The notes under the pieces were generated by a model. It worked only from the letters and a program-made list of their open reading frames with translations. It had not been told where the DNA came from and ran no database searches. Position numbers and translations under genes: made by a program. Shown here piece by piece: positions 35,141 through 44,315 of a stretch of 64,000 nucleotides of DNA. The stretch lies in NCBI GenBank assembly GCA_964512765.1, contig CAZEKF010000002.1, positions 62,001 to 126,000 on the forward strand. The letters are read 5' to 3'. Each line of letters starts with the position of its first letter. The stretch's first letter is position 1. The stretch is from GW2011-AR15 sp964512765 (GTDB lineage: Archaea > Nanobdellota > Nanobdellia > Woesearchaeales > GW2011-AR15).

Positions 35141-36427
35141 ATGAAATATAAAATAATAATAATGGGTTTTTTACTCGTAATAATGTCAATGTTTACACTT
35201 GCACTAGATATTGAAGCGCCAGCTATTAATGTTACATTAATGAACCAGGACCCTGATCCTGTTAACCCTGGAAATTATGTTGATGTAAGGTTTAAAATTA
35301 ATAACGACGGTGCAAACGCTGTTGCTGAAAATTTTCAAGTGAAAATTGAGCCTGTTTATCCGTTTTCTTTAGACTCTAATGAAAAAGCACTAAGAGACAT
35401 AGGTGATCTACCTGCGTTAGGAGATTATGGAAATCTAATTGTAGTTAAATATAAACTAAGGGTTGCTGAAGACGCAGTTGAAGGTACTAATAAGATTAAA
35501 CTAAAATACAAATATAACAACTTACCGTGGATGACTGAAGAGTTTGATTTAGACGTCCAGACAGTTGACGCAAATCTAGCAATTGTTATGGTAGAAACAT
35601 TTCCAGAAAGAGTTCAACCAGGAGATGAAGCTGTTCTGAAAATTAAAGTTAAAAACATGGCAGATTCTACTATGAAAGATATTACTTTGAAATTAGATCT
35701 TACGTTTTCAGACTTGGTCGGAGATGCGACTGCCACTACTGCAGCTGATTCAATTACAGCATTTAACACATTACCGTTTGCACCGTTAGGAAGTGCAACT
35801 GAACAAAAAATTTATATGCTTGAACCTGGTGAAGAAAACATATTTTCATACAATTTAATAGCATACTCAGATGCAGAGTCTGGTGTGTATAAAATTCCAA
35901 TTGAACTAACCTATTATGACGAGTTAGAAACTAGTTATCTGAAAGAAGACATTGTTGGTGTTATTGTAGGTACTAAACCAGACATGAGCGTTGTTTTAGA
36001 CGAAACTGAGTTGTATGTTGGTAAACAGTCAGGAACAGTCACAATAAGATTCATTAACAAAGGTTTTTCAGACGTTAAATTTTTAGATGTTAAACTTGAA
36101 GATAATGGTGAGTATGACGTAATATCTGCTAATGAAGTTTACGTTGGTAATGTTGACAGCGATGACTATGAAACCGCTGACTTTAACATATATCTGAAAA
36201 ACGGTGCAACAAAAAAAGAAAAAACAATCACTTTGCCGTTAAAAGTTGAATATAGAGATGCTAATAATAACTTGTACAGTGAAACCCATAACCTTGAACT
36301 TGATGTGTTAAAACCTGAGAAGTTAGGGATAAAACAAAGTTCAGGTGGCGGGTTTATCTTTGTTATTTTGCTAATAATCGGCGGAGTAATATATTATAGA
36401 AGAAGAAAGAAGAAATCTAAAAAATAA
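35141..36427 (+). CDS. Membrane-anchored CARDB/COG1361-like protein of the ABC operon
   Basis: The product has 428 residues. A signal peptide (1-21) is followed by three or four beta-sandwich repeats of the CARDB/S-layer-like type (NPGNYVDVRFKINNDG; QPGDEAVLKIKVKNMADST; KQSGTVTIRFINKGFSDV) and a C-terminal membrane helix with a basic tail (FVILLIIGGVIYYRRRKKKSKK). It sits between the ATPase and permease genes, the place where bacterial operons have the MacA adaptor. A role as substrate receptor or adaptor for the transporter is inferred from this position. Confidence 0.82.
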   Translation: MKYKIIIMGFLLVIMSMFTLALDIEAPAINVTLMNQDPDPVNPGNYVDVRFKINNDGANAVAENFQVKIEPVYPFSLDSNEKALRDIGDLPALGDYGNLIVVKYKLRVAEDAVEGTNKIKLKYKYNNLPWMTEEFDLDVQTVDANLAIVMVETFPERVQPGDEAVLKIKVKNMADSTMKDITLKLDLTFSDLVGDATATTAADSITAFNTLPFAPLGSATEQKIYMLEPGEENIFSYNLIAYSDAESGVYKIPIELTYYDELETSYLKEDIVGVIVGTKPDMSVVLDETELYVGKQSGTVTIRFINKGFSDVKFLDVKLEDNGEYDVISANEVYVGNVDSDDYETADFNIYLKNGATKKEKTITLPLKVEYRDANNNLYSETHNLELDVLKPEKLGIKQSSGGGFIFVILLIIGGVIYYRRRKKKSKK

Positions 36428-36439
36428 TTTTTTTTTAGA

Positions 36440-37657
36440 ATGTTAAAAGACAATTTCTTAATATCATTCAAGAACTTAAGACAGCGTAAGTTACGTAGTT
36501 GGCTGACTATGATAGGTATTTTCATAGGAATTGCAGCAGTTGTTTCTTTAATTGGGTTAGGTGAAGGGTTACGTGCAGGTATCATGTCACAGTTTGATTT
36601 TCTTGGCACAGATATATTAACTGTTCAAGCTTCTGGTCTTGCATTCGGACCTCCTGGTACGGGTGTAATTACTCCGTTGAGCGATGATCTGGTTGATAAA
36701 ATAAGTAAAGTAAACGGTGTTGAGACAGCGTATAACAGATACCTTGAATCTTCAACTGTTAAGTTTAATGATAAACAAATAATAGGCATGATAGCGTCTG
36801 TCCCAATAGGAGATAATCGTAAAACCTTTGAAGAGATGCTTAATGTAGAAGCTGAAGAAGGTAGGTTGTTAAAAGATACAGATAACAAACGTGTTTTAGT
36901 TGGTAGTTCTTATACTAGCGACGCAACGTTTGGAAGAGTAATCAAACCAAGTGACAGGATTGAACTGAACGGAGTTAGTTTTGAAGTTGTAGGCATAATG
37001 GAAAAAAAAGGGAATTTCATGCTTGACGGTGCTTTTATAATAAATGAGAATGTTTTATTAGACGTGTTTGGTGACGATGATGTAGTTGATATTATAGCTG
37101 TTAAAATTAGAGATGAAAAACAAATTGACCAGGTTAAAGAAAATATTGAGAAACTGTTAAGAAAAGAACGAGATGTTAAAAAAGGCGAAGAAAATTTTCA
37201 AGTTGAAAGCGCACAGAATCTTATAAACACCCTAAACAGTACACTGGCTGCTGTTAATATTTTCGTGGTTATTATTGCAAGTATTTCTTTGCTAGTCGGC
37301 GGAATAGGTATCATGAATACAATGTACACATCTGTATTAGAAAGAACAAAAGAAATTGGTATTATGAAAGCAATTGGTGCTAGAAACTCAAGAATATTCA
37401 AATTATTTTTTATTGAATCAGGATTTTTAGGCATGGTGGGAGGTATTATTGGAGTTATACTAGGACTAATATTTGCGTACGGGTCTGCGTTTTTAGGCAG
37501 GCTTGCGTTAGGCGTTGATTTAATTCAAGCCAGAGTACCGTTGTTTTGGATAATATTTGCATTGTTATTATCATTCGGATTAGGTACATTGTTTGGTGTG
37601 ATACCTGCAATAAATGCATCAAAACTACAGCCAGTAGATGCCTTGAGGTCAAAATGA
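36440..37657 (+). CDS. MacB/FtsX-family ABC permease 1
   Basis: The product has 405 residues. An N-terminal membrane helix (RSWLTMIGIFIGIAAVVSLIGLGEGL) is followed by an about 210-residue extracellular MacB_PCD domain, then three C-terminal membrane helices. The conserved motif MNTMYTSVLERTKEIGIMKAIGARNS precedes the second helix pair and the chain ends ASKLQPVDALRSK. This is the full length and topology of the family. It probably pairs with the next gene as a heterodimer with the shared ATPase. Confidence 0.94.
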   Translation: MLKDNFLISFKNLRQRKLRSWLTMIGIFIGIAAVVSLIGLGEGLRAGIMSQFDFLGTDILTVQASGLAFGPPGTGVITPLSDDLVDKISKVNGVETAYNRYLESSTVKFNDKQIIGMIASVPIGDNRKTFEEMLNVEAEEGRLLKDTDNKRVLVGSSYTSDATFGRVIKPSDRIELNGVSFEVVGIMEKKGNFMLDGAFIINENVLLDVFGDDDVVDIIAVKIRDEKQIDQVKENIEKLLRKERDVKKGEENFQVESAQNLINTLNSTLAAVNIFVVIIASISLLVGGIGIMNTMYTSVLERTKEIGIMKAIGARNSRIFKLFFIESGFLGMVGGIIGVILGLIFAYGSAFLGRLALGVDLIQARVPLFWIIFALLLSFGLGTLFGVIPAINASKLQPVDALRSK

Positions 37658-37708
37658 AAATTTTAACAAATTTTCAAAGTTCATTCGCACAGAGGTGCTC
37701 ATAAACAA

Positions 37709-38920
37709 ATGAAACTTGAAGAATTAAAGTATTCAGTAAAAAACCTTGTACAGAGAAAAACAAGATCTTTCCTAACAATATTATCAATTTTAATAGGCAT
37801 TACTGCAATATTTACTTTGATAAGCTTTGGTGCAGGCATACGTTATTACATGGACGTGTTAGCTGAAGAAGCAGGCGCAGATAAATTATTTATTCAGTCT
37901 AAAGGTGTTGGCGCACCGGGTACTGATGAAAATTTCTTTATTTCTAAGGACGACGTTGATTTTGTTGAGAAAATCAAAGGTGTTAATGAAATAGCAGGTT
38001 TGTACATGAAAGTTGTTGAAGTGAAGTTTAAAAAAGAAATTAAGTATGTTTTTGGTATGGGTTATGATTATAAAGATTTTGATCTAGTTTTTGAAGGGTT
38101 TGGCGCAGATATTGAAACAGGTCGTAAGTTAAAAGGTGGTGATTTAAACAAAGCCTTGTTAGGTTATAACTATCAATTTCCTGAAAAGATTTTCAAACGT
38201 GGCTTGGAGTTAGGAGATAAGATTGAAATCAATGAAGTTCTTTTTGAAATTGTTGGTTTTGTTGAAGAAATAGGTAATCCTGGAGATGATTCAAATGTTT
38301 ACTTGACAGAAGAAGCTTTTGTAACGTTATTTCCAACGACACTCGATGAATATGGTTTTGTAATGTTAAGCTCAGATAAATCAATAGATCCTGAAGATCT
38401 TGCTGATAAAATTGAAGAAAAGCTAAGGAAACATAAAGGCCAGAAAGAAGGTGAAGAAGATTTTACAGTGCAATCATTTGCAGATTTAATGGAAATGTTT
38501 GGAACGTTTATTAGTGTTATAAACGGAATTTTAATCTTAATTGCATTGATATCTGTAATTGTTGCATCCGTTAATATAATGAATACAATGTACACTTCTG
38601 TTCTTGAAAGAACAAGAGAAATAGGCATCATGAAAGCCATTGGAGCTCGAAACAGTAATATTAGAACTATATTTATTTTTGAGTCTGGTTTATTAGGAAT
38701 TGTAGGCGGCATACTAGGTGAATTGCTTGGTTATGGAATTTCTTCAGCTGGAGGGTATGCGGCTAAGATGGCAGGTTTTTCAAGTTTACAACCTTATTTC
38801 TCGCCTTACTTGATAGTTGGTTGTTTAATCTTTTCGTTCTTAGTAGGTGCATTTTCTGGGTTGTTTCCGGCTATACAAGCTTCAAAGTTGAAGCCTGTGG
38901 ATGCTCTTAGGTATGAATAA
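37709..38920 (+). CDS. MacB/FtsX-family ABC permease 2
   Basis: The product has 403 residues, a paralogue of the preceding permease with the same four-helix plan, the same MNTMYTSVLERTREIGIMKAIGARNS motif and the ASKLKPVDALRYE ending. The extracellular domain is more divergent (Gly/Asp-rich), so the two probably have different roles in one heterodimer. The 51-nt spacer carries an AGAGGTG ribosome site. It is the last ABC gene. Confidence 0.94.
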   Translation: MKLEELKYSVKNLVQRKTRSFLTILSILIGITAIFTLISFGAGIRYYMDVLAEEAGADKLFIQSKGVGAPGTDENFFISKDDVDFVEKIKGVNEIAGLYMKVVEVKFKKEIKYVFGMGYDYKDFDLVFEGFGADIETGRKLKGGDLNKALLGYNYQFPEKIFKRGLELGDKIEINEVLFEIVGFVEEIGNPGDDSNVYLTEEAFVTLFPTTLDEYGFVMLSSDKSIDPEDLADKIEEKLRKHKGQKEGEEDFTVQSFADLMEMFGTFISVINGILILIALISVIVASVNIMNTMYTSVLERTREIGIMKAIGARNSNIRTIFIFESGLLGIVGGILGELLGYGISSAGGYAAKMAGFSSLQPYFSPYLIVGCLIFSFLVGAFSGLFPAIQASKLKPVDALRYE

Positions 38921-38968
38921 ATAACAATTAGAAAAATATATTAATTCAATAATTAGAGAATGGTATTA

Positions 38969-39832
38969 ATGAGGAAGGGTCAACTAAGTATTTTTGTAAT
39001 TGTAGGGTTGATAATTATTATTGTTTCTGGAGTATTGTACTGGAACTACAATAAAAATAAAATAAGTGAATTAAAAAATGAAGATTCTTCAATTATTCTT
39101 GACAATCATGCGTCTGCAATTAAAAACTATATTGAACAATGCTTGTATGATGTTACTAAAAAAGGAGTTTATTTGATAGGTTTACAAGGCGGTTATATTG
39201 ATCCAGAATATAATGACTTATATGGAGATTATGATCAAACAGAGTTTATTAAATCTGGATCTTTGAAAATTCCTTATTGGATCTATGAAGGGCAAGACAT
39301 ATCACCGAAAGTTGAACAAATTGAAACAAAGTTAGAAAGGTATGTTATAGTAGAAGCAATGAATTGTACAAAAATTGACAATTTACCAAGTTTGGCTGGT
39401 TTAGATATAGAATTACCAGATACTAATTATTATCAAACATACTTTGATTTTAGTTTAGAAGAATCATACCTCAATGTTAGTATAAATGAAAATGAAGTAG
39501 AAGTAGTATATTATTTTCCAATTAAGTTAAAACAAAACGAAGATTCTGTATTAATATCAAATTATTACACAGAAGTTCCAATAGCACTTGGAAAAGATTT
39601 GAAAATAGTTAAAGAACTTATTAGAAACATTTTAAGATCAGATGAAAAAGGTTATAATCTTGAACCACATTGTAAAATCTATACTCGAAATGGTTACACA
39701 AACATATTTCCTTTTAACAGTAGAATTTTGTTAATAGATTATGAACCATATTTTAAGCCAGGTTTTGGACAAAGTTATAAATTACAATTTATGTATTCAG
39801 GGGTTAGCTTATTTGGGTATTGTGCAGGATGA
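38969..39832 (+). CDS. Surface protein of the KxQ-anchored family (short form)
   Basis: The product has 287 residues from the ATG at 38969; an ATG at 38960 would add three residues. The N-terminus MRKGQLSIFVIVGLIIIIVSGVLYW is class III-like. Residues about 48-75 (AIKNYIEQCLYDVTKKGVYLIGLQGGYI) match the family region of the protein at 15142. The remainder is beta-rich with a few Cys. The stop overlaps the next start as ATGA. Function unknown; probably assembled at the surface with the co-transcribed metallopeptidase and Cys-rich protein. Confidence 0.7.
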   Translation: MRKGQLSIFVIVGLIIIIVSGVLYWNYNKNKISELKNEDSSIILDNHASAIKNYIEQCLYDVTKKGVYLIGLQGGYIDPEYNDLYGDYDQTEFIKSGSLKIPYWIYEGQDISPKVEQIETKLERYVIVEAMNCTKIDNLPSLAGLDIELPDTNYYQTYFDFSLEESYLNVSINENEVEVVYYFPIKLKQNEDSVLISNYYTEVPIALGKDLKIVKELIRNILRSDEKGYNLEPHCKIYTRNGYTNIFPFNSRILLIDYEPYFKPGFGQSYKLQFMYSGVSLFGYCAG

Positions 39833-41949
39833 AATATAAACTTTTAATTTTGGTGTTTGTTGCAATTATTATTACTAGTTCTTTTGTGTGTGGAGAAGAC
39901 TTATGTGAAGAAATAAGTGAAGATTCAAGGTATAATTATGATATTGCTGGAACTTTAAGAGTTATAAAAAATGGAGTGGAAGTTGAACCACCTCCTGAAG
40001 ATAAATGTGGTCAAGAGATTAATAATCCTATCTTGTTTGAAAGGTGGTGTGATGGTACTACCCTAAAAGAGGATGAAGTTAAATGTAAAGACTATGATAA
40101 AAAATGTCTTAGAGGAAGATGTGTTGAAGAAGAAGAATATAAGTTATATATGTCATGTGAAGAAACAAGTGAAGATTCAAGGTATAATTATAATGTTGCA
40201 GGCGCTTTAAAGGTTATCCGCAATGGAGAAATTGTACAGAAACCTTATGAAGATTCTTGTGGTCAGGCAGATCCTGTTATATTATATGAATGGTGGTGCA
40301 ATGATGCTAATCATGTTGTTGATGAGGTCATATGTGAAGAATTTGGTAAGAGATGTGATGAGGGTAGATGTGTTCCTGCGGTTGATAAAAAAGAAGCTGG
40401 ATGTAGAGAAGTAAATGGTGATATCAGAGACAATTATGACTTGAGAGGTCATATTGAATATTCTGTGGAATATGATGGAGAGTCTCAAGTATTTTATGTT
40501 GAAGATTCTTGTATTTTCTCTGATGAAAAATTTGTTCTAAATGAGCTTTGGTGTGAAGGGAATAGCCTTCAGCGTGATATAGTTAATTGTGAAGAACAAG
40601 GAGGAAAAGTATGTTTTAAAGGAACTTGTGCTGATAAAGAACAAGCACAAACAGAATGTGCACCAAAACAAGTGTATGATATCCATTTAGATGGGTGTTT
40701 TATTGTAGACAGAGATGCAGACGGTATTTTAGATGATGATGAAGGAGAAAATTGCAAGGATACTGCGTTTGGAGATTTGGTTGATTGGAGTAAAGGGTCT
40801 AATACGTATGGCTGTTCATGTGAACAAGGTGCATTAGAAGTTACTGAAGTTGGTGATCTTGAACAAACCACGATTGATTGTACAGTATTAAAAGAGCAAG
40901 AATATTGCAAAAAGATCAATACTGAATATGAAAAGGAACATTGTTCAGACACAATACAAAATTGTGGTGAATTGTCTACAGATTGTGGAGTTGATGCAGG
41001 TTGTAAACCTTGTGATTTTCCTTGCGTTCCTTTGTCAGAAGAAGGTGGGCTAAAAATTGGTATTTTTCCATACGGATATTCAAGTACCAACAAAATTAAT
41101 GAGTTTTATGATAAAGTGAATAAGGTTTTACATAAAGTTGGACTTAATCTTGGAAACAATTATTTTAAATGGGTTAAAAGAGCTAATAGAAGATTCAAAG
41201 ACTTAGTATCTTATTACCCTTTTGAAGAAGATAAGATTTCATTTTACAGAATTGATTTTTTCCCGCAAATTGAGATTCATGGTGAAATTTTTTCAGATTT
41301 TTATCTTTTTTCTGAATATAAATATTCTTGTTCAGGATTGGATTTTATTGTGATTGAATCTGTTCAGAAATCCTCCAAATTATTGGGCGGAGGTCTCGTG
41401 GCTGGAAGTGTACAATATGATATGATTTATAGTGAACACATATTTTTGATGGATGATTATGGAATAGGAAATTTGGCTCACGAATTGGGCCATTCTCTGT
41501 GTCAATTAAATGATGATTACTCATTAGTTCGTTATGATTATTATATGGAAGACAGTTTTAATTGTGATTTATATCCACGAATTTGTTCAACGGATAATGA
41601 TGGAAACATTGATCCAACAACCTGTAGAATGTTAAATTTTGGAGAAACATGTGATGATCCAGAAAATAATAAAAAATGTCTTTGTAAATGGGATCCGAAT
41701 CATTTTAGAAATGCGGAATATTTAGATTATATGGCATCAAAAGGTTTAAACCCAGTTAGTTTTCCAGATGCTGGATGTACATTGGGTTGTGGAGGAGGGA
41801 AAAATGCAAAGGTAATGGGTAGACCAATATATGAACATAACCCCTCCTTAATGGATAAAGCAAATTTTTATGCAAATTTTATAAGGGATCCACCTTTCAA
41901 TATAGTTAGTGAAGAGGTTTGCAGACAATATGTTGAAATGTATCAATAA
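39829..41949 (+). CDS. Secreted zinc metallopeptidase with three Cys-rich repeats
   Basis: The product has 706 residues from the ATG at 39829 (ATGA overlap with the previous gene). There is a signal peptide (about 1-22), then three tandem about 80-residue repeats: CEEISEDSRYNYDIAG, CEETSEDSRYNYNVAG and CREVNGDIRDNYDLRG, each with spaced cysteines (DKCGQ, ERWCDG, KCLRGRC). A Cys-rich linker follows, then a catalytic domain with HELGH (His551-Glu552-His555) in NLAHELGHSLCQL. The first two repeats are close even at DNA level, suggesting recent duplication. It does not match a named peptidase family clearly; HExxH with Gly is metzincin- or gluzincin-like. Confidence 0.82.
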   Translation: MKYKLLILVFVAIIITSSFVCGEDLCEEISEDSRYNYDIAGTLRVIKNGVEVEPPPEDKCGQEINNPILFERWCDGTTLKEDEVKCKDYDKKCLRGRCVEEEEYKLYMSCEETSEDSRYNYNVAGALKVIRNGEIVQKPYEDSCGQADPVILYEWWCNDANHVVDEVICEEFGKRCDEGRCVPAVDKKEAGCREVNGDIRDNYDLRGHIEYSVEYDGESQVFYVEDSCIFSDEKFVLNELWCEGNSLQRDIVNCEEQGGKVCFKGTCADKEQAQTECAPKQVYDIHLDGCFIVDRDADGILDDDEGENCKDTAFGDLVDWSKGSNTYGCSCEQGALEVTEVGDLEQTTIDCTVLKEQEYCKKINTEYEKEHCSDTIQNCGELSTDCGVDAGCKPCDFPCVPLSEEGGLKIGIFPYGYSSTNKINEFYDKVNKVLHKVGLNLGNNYFKWVKRANRRFKDLVSYYPFEEDKISFYRIDFFPQIEIHGEIFSDFYLFSEYKYSCSGLDFIVIESVQKSSKLLGGGLVAGSVQYDMIYSEHIFLMDDYGIGNLAHELGHSLCQLNDDYSLVRYDYYMEDSFNCDLYPRICSTDNDGNIDPTTCRMLNFGETCDDPENNKKCLCKWDPNHFRNAEYLDYMASKGLNPVSFPDAGCTLGCGGGKNAKVMGRPIYEHNPSLMDKANFYANFIRDPPFNIVSEEVCRQYVEMYQ

Positions 41950-42673
41950 GAAGAGTATATATTTTGTATTAATTATACTATTATGTAATCTTGTTTTAGG
42001 AGATAGTATTGTTATTAGTTTGGAATATTCTGAATCAAATGCTGAGTTTACATTAGATAATTCTTACTTAACTGATACAACATTAAGAAAAGAACCAAGA
42101 AAATTTGAACATTATTTTGTTGTTTATTCTGTCGAGAATCAGATTTTGGACCAAGGATATGTAGCTGTTCCAGGTTTCAAATTTACACATTCGGCTGAAG
42201 ACGATTCATACATGGAAGATATAAAAACTGTAACAGTGATCTCAGATTATTTTCCAACAATAAAAGAACTTGTAATATTTGATAAAAATGATGAGTCAAA
42301 GTTAACAATTGATCTGTTGAAATATAACAAATGTAATTTAAATAATGTGTGTGATGAAAAAGAAAACAAGGTATTATGCCCAGAAGATTGTCATGATTCA
42401 TTAAAAGACGGATTATGTCAAAATATTGAAGATGGCGTGTGTGATAATGATCCAGATTGTCAAAATGAAGACCCAGATTGTATTATTAAACAAAACAAAG
42501 TAGAAGAAGCGGGTTTTGTTGATAATATTGAAGAGAGTGTGGATAAAGAATCTATTACAGTAGATGAGCCAAAAAACTTTCCTATTAGAACCTTCTTTTT
42601 GATGTTTGTTATCGTTTTTGTTTCATTAATCTTATATTTTATTAATAATAAAAGAAAAAACGTTTCTAGTTAA
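41930..42673 (+). CDS. Anchored Cys-rich secreted protein
   Basis: The product has 247 residues from the ATG at 41930, 12 nt after GTGAAGAGG; a GTG at 41909 is possible. A hydrophobic signal (about 8-21) leads to a beta-rich domain. A Cys/Asp module follows (CNLNNVCDEKENKVLCPEDCHD; CQNIEDGVCDNDPDCQNEDPDC), similar to modules in the lipoprotein at 1963. A C-terminal membrane helix with a basic tail ends the chain. It overlaps the metallopeptidase gene by 20 nt and is probably its surface partner. Confidence 0.7.
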   Translation: MLKCINKKSIYFVLIILLCNLVLGDSIVISLEYSESNAEFTLDNSYLTDTTLRKEPRKFEHYFVVYSVENQILDQGYVAVPGFKFTHSAEDDSYMEDIKTVTVISDYFPTIKELVIFDKNDESKLTIDLLKYNKCNLNNVCDEKENKVLCPEDCHDSLKDGLCQNIEDGVCDNDPDCQNEDPDCIIKQNKVEEAGFVDNIEESVDKESITVDEPKNFPIRTFFLMFVIVFVSLILYFINNKRKNVSS

Positions 42674-42774
42674 ATTATTGTTTTTAAGCACAAAAAACCC
42701 CTTTTTATAGGGAAAATATATAAATATTGCTTAATTTACCCTTATTTATATCAAATTTCGGAGGTTGATTTATT

Positions 42775-42918
42775 ATGACAGAAGCATATTGTGTTAAATG
42801 TAAAGCAAAAAAAGAAATGTCAGACGCTGCTGAAGTTACCATGAAAAATGGCCGAAAAGCTATGAAAGGTAAATGTCCAGCTTGCGGAACAGGCATGTAT
42901 AGAATTATGGGTAAATAA
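42775..42918 (+). CDS. DUF5679-like zinc-ribbon micro-protein (47 aa)
   Basis: ATG at 42775 with a clear GGAGG 8 nt upstream and TATA-like ATATATAAATATTG about 55 nt upstream. The product MTEAYCVKCKAKKEM... ends KGKCPACGTGMYRIMGK. The CxxC pair at each end and the KNGRxAxKGxCPxCGT core match the DUF5679-type family, found in both archaea and bacteria. It probably binds zinc and nucleic acid; the role is unknown. Confidence 0.85.
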   Translation: MTEAYCVKCKAKKEMSDAAEVTMKNGRKAMKGKCPACGTGMYRIMGK

Positions 42919-43025
42919 TAATTCTTATTCTTTTTTTTCTATTTAGTTGACGATATAGCAAATTGTAGTTATTTTTTTACAATTTAGAATATTTTAGTCT
43001 TTAACATTTTTGATAAAATTTGTTA

Positions 43026-43062
43026 TTAGGTAAGCTGTTCAATTATTCCGTTGCTTACCTAA
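43026..43062 (+). promoter_or_regulatory. Perfect 10-bp inverted repeat next to a TATA box
   Basis: TTAGGTAAGC (43026-43035) and GCTTACCTAA (43053-43062) are exact reverse complements with a 17-nt spacer. The right arm abuts TATA-like AATATTTATATA (43062-43073), which drives the winged-helix gene at 43098. Position and symmetry suggest an operator or BRE-overlapping site. Confidence 0.5.
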
Positions 43063-43097
43063 ATATTTATATAGATAATTGTTTCTTAATTATTGAC

Positions 43098-44096
43098 ATG
43101 GTAAAAGCTAATGTTGATAAGATTCTGGATATGTTAAACCAAAAAAAATCTATTTCTATTAAAGAATTGTCTAAAGCATTAAAATTAAATAAAGATGACA
43201 TTCAGAAGTCTGCTGAGTATCTTGAACAAGACGGTGTTGTTAAGATTGAACGGAAATTTCCTAAAACTATAGTGACTTTGGTGAAAGAAGTTAAACAATC
43301 AGAAACAATGCCTATGCCTCCAGGTGCGCAAGAACAACCGCAGCAAGTAGCTGAAAAAAAACCATTAGAGTCTAAACCTGTTCAAGCTCCAGTTCAACAA
43401 CCAGCACAAGAAACAGCACCTGTTCAACCAGTTCAAAATCTTCAGCCAGGGCAACCTTCGCCTTTACAAGTACCACCTAAACCAGCTGAAAAAACTAAAA
43501 TTGAAGTATCATCAACACCTGTTCAGAAAACAGAACAACCAGAATTGCCTAAAAATGATCCTCTTTCACAGTCTATGCAAGACTTAAATATGTCTGTCCC
43601 ACCTAAACTTGAACAAAAATCTGTTGAAGATCCAATGAAACCAATGGAATTACAACCAGGGTCATCACAAAAGCCTGTATTACAACAAGACACAGAATCA
43701 CCGAAATTGGAAATAGCACAAAACAAAGTACAACCTAACTTTGATCAGGATCCGTTGTCACAGGATGCACCAAACTTTAACCTGGCAACACCTTTCCCAA
43801 GTACAGAAAAAAAACCTGTTTTAAGTTACACTGACCAGTTTAAAGCAAACATTGATGTTAAATTCCCAGATTATGTTAAAACAGAAGCAGAAAAAATTGA
43901 TTATCTTATAGAGAATATAAATAATAAATTTGCTAACCAAGATTATAAAAATCTTAATGTTATGTACCGGAAAGTGTATGAAATTCATCAGAATTCTAAT
44001 AACTTGAGCACAAATGAAAAGTATTTACTTGGAGAAAAGTTAAATGATTTGTTTGATAAAATAAAGCAAATTTATCTTGTCCGGGAAGTAGTTTAA
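43098..44096 (+). CDS. Winged-helix protein with long Pro/Gln linker and helical C-terminus
   Basis: The product has 332 residues from the ATG at 43098, about 25-30 nt after the TATA-like box; the longer frame back to 43020 runs through promoter DNA. The N-terminal wHTH (residues about 3-60; VDKILDMLNQKKSISIKELSKALKLNKDDIQKSAEYLEQDGVVKIER) is followed by about 180 residues rich in Pro, Gln and Glu with no fold. A compact C-terminal helical domain follows (about 255-330; FPDYVKTEAEKIDYLIENINNKFANQDYKNLNVMYRKVYE). It resembles archaeal wHTH tethers; function unknown. Confidence 0.75.
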   Translation: MVKANVDKILDMLNQKKSISIKELSKALKLNKDDIQKSAEYLEQDGVVKIERKFPKTIVTLVKEVKQSETMPMPPGAQEQPQQVAEKKPLESKPVQAPVQQPAQETAPVQPVQNLQPGQPSPLQVPPKPAEKTKIEVSSTPVQKTEQPELPKNDPLSQSMQDLNMSVPPKLEQKSVEDPMKPMELQPGSSQKPVLQQDTESPKLEIAQNKVQPNFDQDPLSQDAPNFNLATPFPSTEKKPVLSYTDQFKANIDVKFPDYVKTEAEKIDYLIENINNKFANQDYKNLNVMYRKVYEIHQNSNNLSTNEKYLLGEKLNDLFDKIKQIYLVREVV

Positions 44097-44241
44097 CAAA
44101 ATATTAAACGTGATAATTAATTGTTTTGAATCATTTTTTTACAATATAATTGAGAATAGATCATGTTTGATGTTTAGTGCGTTATACAAATTTATATTGT
44201 TGCGTACTATAAATTTTTAAAATACTGTTTTTTCTCTTTAC

Positions 44242-44309
44242 ATAGCGTGCCGATGACGATACTTTGGAGTAGTCCGAAAGGATAAAGAGAGTTAACTGAG
44301 GCATGCTAT
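44242..44309 (+). ncRNA. Candidate C/D-box sRNA directly upstream of tRNA-Arg
   Basis: Terminal stem ATAGCGTGCC (44242-44251)/GGCATGCTAT (44300-44309), 10 bp with one G-U. GATGA (44252-44256), the core of box C, follows the stem directly, and box D CTGA (44296-44299) sits directly before the 3' arm. Internal CCGA and GGATAAA could be D' and C'. TATA-like TATAAATTTTT (about 44209-44219) is 25-30 nt upstream. The RNA ends 6 nt before the tRNA, so the two probably form one precursor. Likely guides are the bases preceding CCGA and CTGA. Confidence 0.65.
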
Positions 44310-44315
44310 TTTAAT

